This document shows positions 59,472-64,000 of a stretch of DNA of 64,000 nucleotides, in pieces. The stretch's first letter is position 1. Every line of letters starts with the position of its first letter. The notes under the pieces were generated by a model. That model was not told where the DNA came from. It saw nothing but the letters and a program-made list of their open reading frames with translations, and did not search any database. Source of the stretch: DATCLS01 sp035296625 (GTDB taxonomy: Bacteria > Actinomycetota > Acidimicrobiia > Acidimicrobiales > VFJN01); contig DATHAO010000015.1 of assembly GCA_035296625.1 (NCBI GenBank), forward strand, positions 69,304 through 133,303, written 5' to 3'. The position numbers and the translations under genes were made by a program.

Positions 59472-60886
59472 GCCGCGTCTGCCGGGGCGAGCACGACCGG
59501 GACGGCAACTGTGGTCTCGGCGGGTCGGCGGTGGAACGAGGAGATGGCGGCTGAGCCGAGGGCGGCGCCGGCCCCGACCAGCCAGGCGATACGGAAGCGG
59601 TCGAGAGCCTGGTCGAGGGAGGATGGGGTGCCGACGATGGCGATGAGTAGGGCGACGCCGAGCACGGCCCCGATCTGGCGGGCGGTCTGGTTGATGGCGC
59701 CACCGGTGCCGAAGCGCTCCTGGGGCAGGCCCGCGACCGCGGCGGCGCTGAGCACGGGGAACGACAGCGCGACGCCGACGCCGACCAGGAGCGCCCCGGG
59801 GAGCCAGTGCGTGAGGTATCTGGCCTCGGTGTCGACGGTCGTGATGTAGAAGAGGAGCCCGGTCGCAAACGTGACGCCGCCGGCGACGAGTACCGGCCCG
59901 TAGCCGACGCGTGCTGCGAGCCGTCCGCTCGGTCCGCTGAGCGCGGCGACAAGCAACGGTCCGGGCGTGATGGCCAGCCCCGCCTGCAGGGTCGAGTACT
60001 CCCACACCGAGGTCAGGAACAGGACGTTGGCCAGCAGCATCCCAAAGAAGCCGACCGAGTAGAGGAGCGTGGCGGCGTTGGCGAGGACGACGGTCCGGGA
60101 CCGGAACACGTCGAGGTCGATGGCGGGCGCTTCGTGACGCGTGGAACGACGGATCGCGATGGGGCCCAGCACGGCGGCGGCCGCGAAGGAGCCGATGACG
60201 CGGGAGCTGGACCAGCCCCAGTCACCGCCCTGGGTGATCGCCAGGGCGAGGGCCGCCACCGCGGCTGAGAGCAGGGCGACACCGACGAGGTCGGGTACCG
60301 GCCCGCCGACGACCGATTCGGGCACCATCCGCCGGGCGGCGACGGCGGCGACGAGCGCGACGGGCAGGTTGACGAAGAACGCCCAGCGCCACCCGCCGGC
60401 GTCGATGAGGACGGAGCCGAGCGAGGGTCCGGTGGCCACCGCGAGCGCGGACACGCCGCCCCACATCGCCACCGCCTGGGCCCTGGCCGCCGGCGCGGTG
60501 GCGGAGAGCAGCAGGGCGAGTGACGCCGGCATGAGGAGGGCCGCGCCGATGGCCTGGACGACCCGTCCGGCGATGAGCAGCCACGCCGAGGGCGCGATAC
60601 CGCACAACAGCGACCCCGCGGTGAAGATCAGCAGGCCGACCAGGAAGATGCGCCGGCGCCCGGAGCGGTCGGCGATCCTGCCTGCCCCGAGGAGCAGCGC
60701 GCCGAACACGACGCTGTAGCCGGCGAGGACCCAGGACAGCGTGGCCGTCGAGACCTCGGGGAACGACTGGCGGATCGACGGGAACGCCACGTTCACGATC
60801 GACAGGTCGAGGGCGACCATGAAGGCGGCGGCGACGGTCACGGCGAAGACCGGCCATGGGATCCCTGGGCGTTCCAGCTGCTTCAC
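59468..60886 (-). CDS. MFS transporter, DHA2 (14-helix) drug-efflux type
   Basis: A 472-residue permease with about 14 hydrophobic helices. MVALDLSIVNVAFPSI (motif D1), GRIADRSGRRRIFLVG (motif A) and LGSVLIDAGGWRWAFFVNLP (motif C-like region) identify the EmrB/QacA group of proton-coupled exporters. It is three bases after the Ddn-like fragment and overlaps the thioesterase gene. Probably exports a toxic substrate or product of the cluster. Confidence 0.93.
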   Translation of the reverse strand: MKQLERPGIPWPVFAVTVAAAFMVALDLSIVNVAFPSIRQSFPEVSTATLSWVLAGYSVVFGALLLGAGRIADRSGRRRIFLVGLLIFTAGSLLCGIAPSAWLLIAGRVVQAIGAALLMPASLALLLSATAPAARAQAVAMWGGVSALAVATGPSLGSVLIDAGGWRWAFFVNLPVALVAAVAARRMVPESVVGGPVPDLVGVALLSAAVAALALAITQGGDWGWSSSRVIGSFAAAAVLGPIAIRRSTRHEAPAIDLDVFRSRTVVLANAATLLYSVGFFGMLLANVLFLTSVWEYSTLQAGLAITPGPLLVAALSGPSGRLAARVGYGPVLVAGGVTFATGLLFYITTVDTEARYLTHWLPGALLVGVGVALSFPVLSAAAVAGLPQERFGTGGAINQTARQIGAVLGVALLIAIVGTPSSLDQALDRFRIAWLVGAGAALGSAAISSFHRRPAETTVAVPVVLAPADAA

Positions 60887-60889
60887 GGA

Positions 60890-61087
60890 TCAGGCTGCTC
60901 GGCGCTCGAGGACTGCGACGGGGATCCGGCGTTCGGTGAACTGGTGGTAGGAGTCGAACCCGGGGTACACGGCGGCGGCGAGCGACCAGCACGCGTCCCG
61001 CTCGGGGCCGTCCTCGAGCTCGCGGGCAGCGACGGTCCAGCGGTCGGCCCCGACCTGCACCGCGGCGCCGGCGGCGGCCAGCATCAT
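60890..61087 (-). CDS. Ddn-like deazaflavin nitroreductase, C-terminal half only
   Basis: A 65-residue frame whose ATG 61087 overlaps the SDR stop (ATGA). AAVQVGADRWTVAARELEDG, PERDACWSLAAAVYPGFDSY, HQFTERRIPVAVLERRA is the C-terminal half of Ddn-type F420-dependent nitroreductases/quinone reductases (usually ~140-150 residues); the N-terminal half with the first part of the F420 site is absent. The neat overlap suggests it may be translated. Whether it is a relic or a functional half-protein cannot be told. Confidence 0.7.
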   Translation of the reverse strand: MMLAAAGAAVQVGADRWTVAARELEDGPERDACWSLAAAVYPGFDSYHQFTERRIPVAVLERRAA

Positions 61088-61815
61088 CGGCTGACCGCCG
61101 CTGCGTCCCACTGCGCCTGCAGGGCCGGGTACAGCACCGTCAGGTCGTCGGCCAGCGCGGCCTTCACCATCTGGCTCGTCGGGTCGGCCAGCACCTGCTC
61201 GGCGTCGGCTTCGATGGCTGCGACGATCAGGGCTGCGACCGACTGGGGGCTGATGTTCTCCGCGTCGATGCCGGCGGCCATGTCGGTGTCGATGAACCCG
61301 GCGTGCACGGCAACGACGAGGGTCCCTTGGCGGCGGAGCTCCATGCGCAGCGCGTTGGTGAGCGACCACGCGGCCGCCTTGGACGCGCTGTAGGTCGCCG
61401 CTTGAGGCATGGACACGAACGACAGCACCGACAGGACGTTGACCAGCGCGCCGCCGCCGTTGTCGCGCAGGATCGGCGCGAACGCCCGTGCCATGCGCAG
61501 GGGGCCGAAGTAGTTCGTCTCCATCTCGGCTCGCGCCGCGTCGGCGGCGTCCGGCGCCAGCGATGTGGAGCTGCGGCCGATGCCGGCGTTGTTGACGACG
61601 ATGGAGACGTCACCGCAGATGCGCGCCGCGTTGGCGATGTCATCGGCGTTGTTCACGTCGAGCAGGACGGGGATCACGTCCGGGTTGGTGAAAGTCGTGT
61701 TGTCGCGGGCGGCGCCGTAGACCTTGGCGCCGGCGTCGACGAGCGCCTGCGCGATGGCGGCGCCGAGACCGCGGTTGGCTCCGGTGACGAGTGCCGCTGC
61801 ACCTTCGACCTTCAC
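61084..61815 (-). CDS. SDR-family oxidoreductase
   Basis: A 243-residue classical SDR: TGANRGLGAAIAQAL, VVNNAGIGRSS, the Ser strand VNVLSVLSFVSM and the catalytic YSASKAAAWSL. ATG 61815 overlaps the stop of the alpha/beta hydrolase gene (ATGA). Substrate unknown; the cluster context suggests xenobiotic or lipid catabolism. Confidence 0.92.
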   Translation of the reverse strand: MKVEGAAALVTGANRGLGAAIAQALVDAGAKVYGAARDNTTFTNPDVIPVLLDVNNADDIANAARICGDVSIVVNNAGIGRSSTSLAPDAADAARAEMETNYFGPLRMARAFAPILRDNGGGALVNVLSVLSFVSMPQAATYSASKAAAWSLTNALRMELRRQGTLVVAVHAGFIDTDMAAGIDAENISPQSVAALIVAAIEADAEQVLADPTSQMVKAALADDLTVLYPALQAQWDAAAVSR

Positions 61816-62705
61816 CGGTTCCCTCCGAGGAAGGGGAGGGCGCGCTCGACGAACTGCTGGTGGAACTGGAAGATGCCGCCGTGGCCGGCGTCGGGGTAGA
61901 TCACCAGGTCCGCGTTCGGGAGGCGCTGCGCCAGGTCGACCGAGTTGCTGGTGGGGACCATCCGGTCGGTCTCGCCGTTGGCGACGAGGGCCGGCTGGTG
62001 GATGACCGAGAGGTCGGCGGGCGGCTGTTGGCCCCAGCGGTGGATGGCCTTGAGCTGGGCGCCGTAGGACCGCAACGAGATGCGCTTGTCGCGGTGCTCG
62101 GTGCGCTCCTTCAAGCGGACCAGGAACGCCTTGCCGGCTCGACGACCCTCGGGTGTCCGGGTGAAGAAGAGGAACTGCTTCGGGTCCTGCAAGGTGAGCA
62201 GCCCGCGCAGGGTGTCGACGTGCGAGAGCCGGGTCACCTTCGTGATCCCGACGCCGCCGGCGGGACCGGTACCGGCGAGGACGACCTTGCGGACGAGCTG
62301 CGGCTCGTCGGCGGCGATCAGCTGGGCGATCATGCCGCCCATCGAGAAGCCGAGGAGGTCGACCTGCTCGAGGCCCAGCGCCCGGATGAAGTTGACAGCG
62401 TCGCGCGCCATCGCCTCGATGGTCTTGGGCGTGGAACCGCCCGAAGCGCCGACGCCCCGGTTGTCGAACGTGATGACCCGGTGCCGCGCGGCGATGCCGT
62501 CGACGACGCGGGGGTCCCAGTTGTCCAGGACGGCGGCCAGGTGGGTGAGGAAGATCACGGGCACGCCGGTCGCCGGGCCGAGTTGCCGGTAGGCGAAATG
62601 GACGTCGCCGACAGCGACCGTGCGGGTCGGCGCCGCCGCGTACGACGTGACCACGTCGCCCTCCTCCTCCTCCTCCTGGTCGGACCTCGTCGTCGTGGCC
62701 TTCAT
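61812..62705 (-). CDS. Alpha/beta hydrolase
   Basis: A 297-residue hydrolase: the nucleophile elbow LLGFSMGGMIAQ (Ser), ITFDNRGVGASGG, and PDAGHGGIFQFHQQF with the catalytic His; ANGETDRMVPTSNS holds the acid. The N-terminus MKATTTRSDQEEEEEGD is unusually acidic and may be partly leader. It is the first gene of the cluster, divergent from a TetR gene over 86 bases, and probably repressed by it. Confidence 0.9.
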   Translation of the reverse strand: MKATTTRSDQEEEEEGDVVTSYAAAPTRTVAVGDVHFAYRQLGPATGVPVIFLTHLAAVLDNWDPRVVDGIAARHRVITFDNRGVGASGGSTPKTIEAMARDAVNFIRALGLEQVDLLGFSMGGMIAQLIAADEPQLVRKVVLAGTGPAGGVGITKVTRLSHVDTLRGLLTLQDPKQFLFFTRTPEGRRAGKAFLVRLKERTEHRDKRISLRSYGAQLKAIHRWGQQPPADLSVIHQPALVANGETDRMVPTSNSVDLAQRLPNADLVIYPDAGHGGIFQFHQQFVERALPFLGGNR

Positions 62706-62721
62706 CGTGGGCTCCTCGCTA

Positions 62722-62748
62722 TTGAATTATGACCGTACTATAATGGTC
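62722..62748. promoter_or_regulatory. Divergent promoter/operator between hydrolase cluster and TetR gene
   Basis: An AT-rich island with an exact TATAAT at 62739-62744 (plus strand) and two overlapping dyads: GACC (62731-62734)/GGTC (62745-62748) and ATTAT (62726-62730)/ATAAT (62740-62744). A TetR dimer here would cover the -10 box. Confidence 0.5.
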
Positions 62749-62791
62749 TGAGGAGCGAAGGCAATGTGTCGTTGGACACCAGGAGGGGCGA

Positions 62792-63361
62792 GTGGCCCGG
62801 TACGGCAAGGAACACAAGGAAGCGACCAGGCGCCGGATCGTCGAGGCGGCAGGTCGGCGGTTCAAGCGCGACGGGATCGACGGGTCCGGCATCGCCACGC
62901 TCATGGCGGACGCGGATCTGACCAACGGCGCCTTCTACGCCCACTTCGACTCCAAGGAACACCTCGTCGCCACCACCGTCGCCGACCAACTGCGCGAGCA
63001 GCGCGAGAGCTACTGGCAGCGGCCGGGCGCCGGCGTCGAGCAACTCGTGCGCGAGTACCTCTCGGTCCGGCACCGCGACGACCCCGAGCACGGCTGCCCT
63101 TCCGCCGCTCTGCTGGATGAGATCGGTCGCTGCCCGGCCTCCACGAAACAGGCCTACACCGACGGCGTGCTGGGCATCGCCGACGAGATCGCTGCCCGCC
63201 TGGCCCCCGACGACCCCGAGTCGGCGCGCACCACGACGCTCAGCCTCTTCGCCCTGCTGATCGGCACGCTGCAGCTCTCGCGCGCGCTGGCGGATCGGCA
63301 GCTCGCCGACGAGGTGCTCGAGCGTGGCATCGAGAACGCGTTGGCACTTCTCGCTGAGTAA
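62792..63361 (+). CDS. TetR-family transcriptional regulator
   Basis: A 189-residue regulator: RRIVEAAGRRFKRDGIDGSG, IATLMADADLTNGAFYAHFD, SKEHLVATTVADQ is the HTH; RHRDDPEHGCPSAALLDEIG is the conserved Cys-containing segment of a common TetR subgroup. GTG 62792 follows AGGAGGGGCGA. It probably represses the divergent hydrolase-SDR-MFS cluster. Confidence 0.92.
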   Translation: MARYGKEHKEATRRRIVEAAGRRFKRDGIDGSGIATLMADADLTNGAFYAHFDSKEHLVATTVADQLREQRESYWQRPGAGVEQLVREYLSVRHRDDPEHGCPSAALLDEIGRCPASTKQAYTDGVLGIADEIAARLAPDDPESARTTTLSLFALLIGTLQLSRALADRQLADEVLERGIENALALLAE

Positions 63362-63439
63362 CACGCGTTGTCGACCGGCGACGGGTCGTACCCCGCGCCC
63401 AGGCGGCGCGTCATGGACCTGGAAGATCGCTGTGCTGGG

Positions 63440-63655
63440 TCAGGGTCGGGTGGCGAGGAAGACGGGGATGACCCGGTGGGTCCTCGACTGGTAGTCGGCG
63501 TAGTCGGGATAGGCGGCGACGGCCCGCTCCCGCCAGGTCGCACGCTCCTCGCCGTCGAGCAGGCGGACATCGACGTCGAATCGCGTTGCCCCGTCTTGCA
63601 TCGAGGCGTGGTCGGGATCGCCGGTGAGGTTCCGGTACCAGCGTGGGTGCTTGGT
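63440..63655 (-). pseudogene. Second Ddn-like C-terminal fragment
   Basis: The frame KHPRWYRNLTGDPDHASMQD, RATWRERAVAAYPDYADYQS, RTHRVIPVFLATRP ends at TGA 63442-63440 and is the C-terminal half of a Ddn-type F420-dependent enzyme. An in-frame TAG at about 63653-63655 directly precedes the conserved part, and no start or N-terminal half is present. It is a relic. Confidence 0.72.
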
Positions 63656-64000
63656 CTAGCTGGTGCCGCTTCGTGAGAAGCTCGTGCGCCAGACCTTCCG
63701 TATCGCGACGGCCGGGGCCGAGGCCGAAGGCGCTGCACTGGATCGATCGGCGACCGCCAGCGGTACAGTCCCTCCAGTTCGCACGACGGTCTCGGGCGGG
63801 TCTACCGCATGTTTACGGGGGATAGAATGTCCGTCCGGCGGGAGTTCGTGCGTTACTTCACGGTGATTGTCCAAGAACCGACGGCCTGGATCTCAAAGAT
63901 CTGAGGTCCTCCGCTGATTTGGCGTGAGCCGGCGTACGGCTGGGATGTGCTGACGAGGCGGTCTGTTCCATGGGTGCCGAAGGCCTGCACGTCAAAGTAC
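63656..64000. other. Window end, no gene recognised
   Basis: About 345 bases. A plus frame near 63663-63866 is open but lacks protein-like features. The imperfect dyad with arms GGATCTCA and TGAGGTCC at 63887-63908 is the only structure noted. A gene could begin beyond the window. Confidence 0.45.

Noticed and set aside
1..64000. CRISPR arrays, tRNA, rRNA or replication origin
   Set aside because: No regularly spaced direct repeats, no tRNA or rRNA-like conserved segments and no DnaA-box cluster were seen on reading.

Overview
The window is high-GC, gene-dense bacterial DNA with frequent GTG starts and many ATGA or GTGA gene overlaps. It carries several F420-type enzyme families (LLM oxidoreductases, Ddn-like nitroreductase fragments), five ECF sigma genes or remnants (groups ECF42 and ECF41/SigJ among them), a P450 paired with a His-containing 3Fe-4S-type ferredoxin, an HTTM-family protein and an ABC ATPase fused to a cNMP-binding domain. 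Together these point to an actinobacterium, possibly an acidimicrobial lineage. There is no rRNA, tRNA or housekeeping marker to fix the taxon, so this is inference.

Layout. 1-13.6 kb: cell-wall M23 peptidase (5' end outside the window), lactate monooxygenase-like flavoenzyme, acyl-CoA dehydrogenase, an atypical SDR, an amidohydrolase behind two tandem palindromes, an ABC-2 type exporter, a cupin and an HTTM membrane protein pair. 13.6-19.4 kb: DUF1345, a Rieske fusion protein, a methyltransferase/VOC pair and an ECF42/DGPF/monooxygenase operon. 19.6-24.1 kb: a six-gene operon of CHRD protein, ECF sigma, membrane anti-sigma-like protein, ABC ATPase and two membrane partners. 24-31.4 kb: AhpD-like/HxlR divergon, TfoX-like, CBS, SMP-30, molybdopterin oxidoreductase and a TetR divergon. 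31.8-33.9 kb: P450 plus ferredoxin.

34-45 kb is a decaying stretch. DUF2252, a DAG-kinase-like gene, an SRPBCC gene and a methyltransferase each carry a single-base frameshift. An ISL3 transposase, an NADPH-FMN reductase, a GNAT and a CYTH protein survive only as internally deleted pieces. Intact genes here are a VOC protein, an SDR/TetR divergon with an LLM gene, DUF2505 and an HhH glycosylase.

45.7-50.0 kb is the most notable locus. A four-gene minus-strand operon encodes a small membrane peptide, an FtsX-type permease, an ABC ATPase with a C-terminal cyclic-nucleotide-binding domain, and a class III nucleotide cyclase with a MerR-like N-terminus and a C-terminal YHS (metal-binding type) domain. 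It diverges from a TetR gene across a perfect dyad. The arrangement suggests that cAMP made by the cyclase acts directly on the adjacent transporter ATPase, with a metal or redox input through YHS. This is a hypothesis.

50.2-64 kb: a large LuxR-family ATPase regulator, a DrrAB-like exporter with a strong hairpin downstream, a SigJ-like sigma factor, and a long minus-strand detoxification/catabolic cluster (alpha/beta hydrolase, SDR, Ddn half-gene, MFS, thioesterase, nitroreductase-SRPBCC fusion, F420-type LLM) opposite a TetR gene. Many gene halves meet at abrupt junctions throughout the window. This may reflect real deletion-driven decay or assembly/sequencing error, and the sequence alone cannot separate the two.
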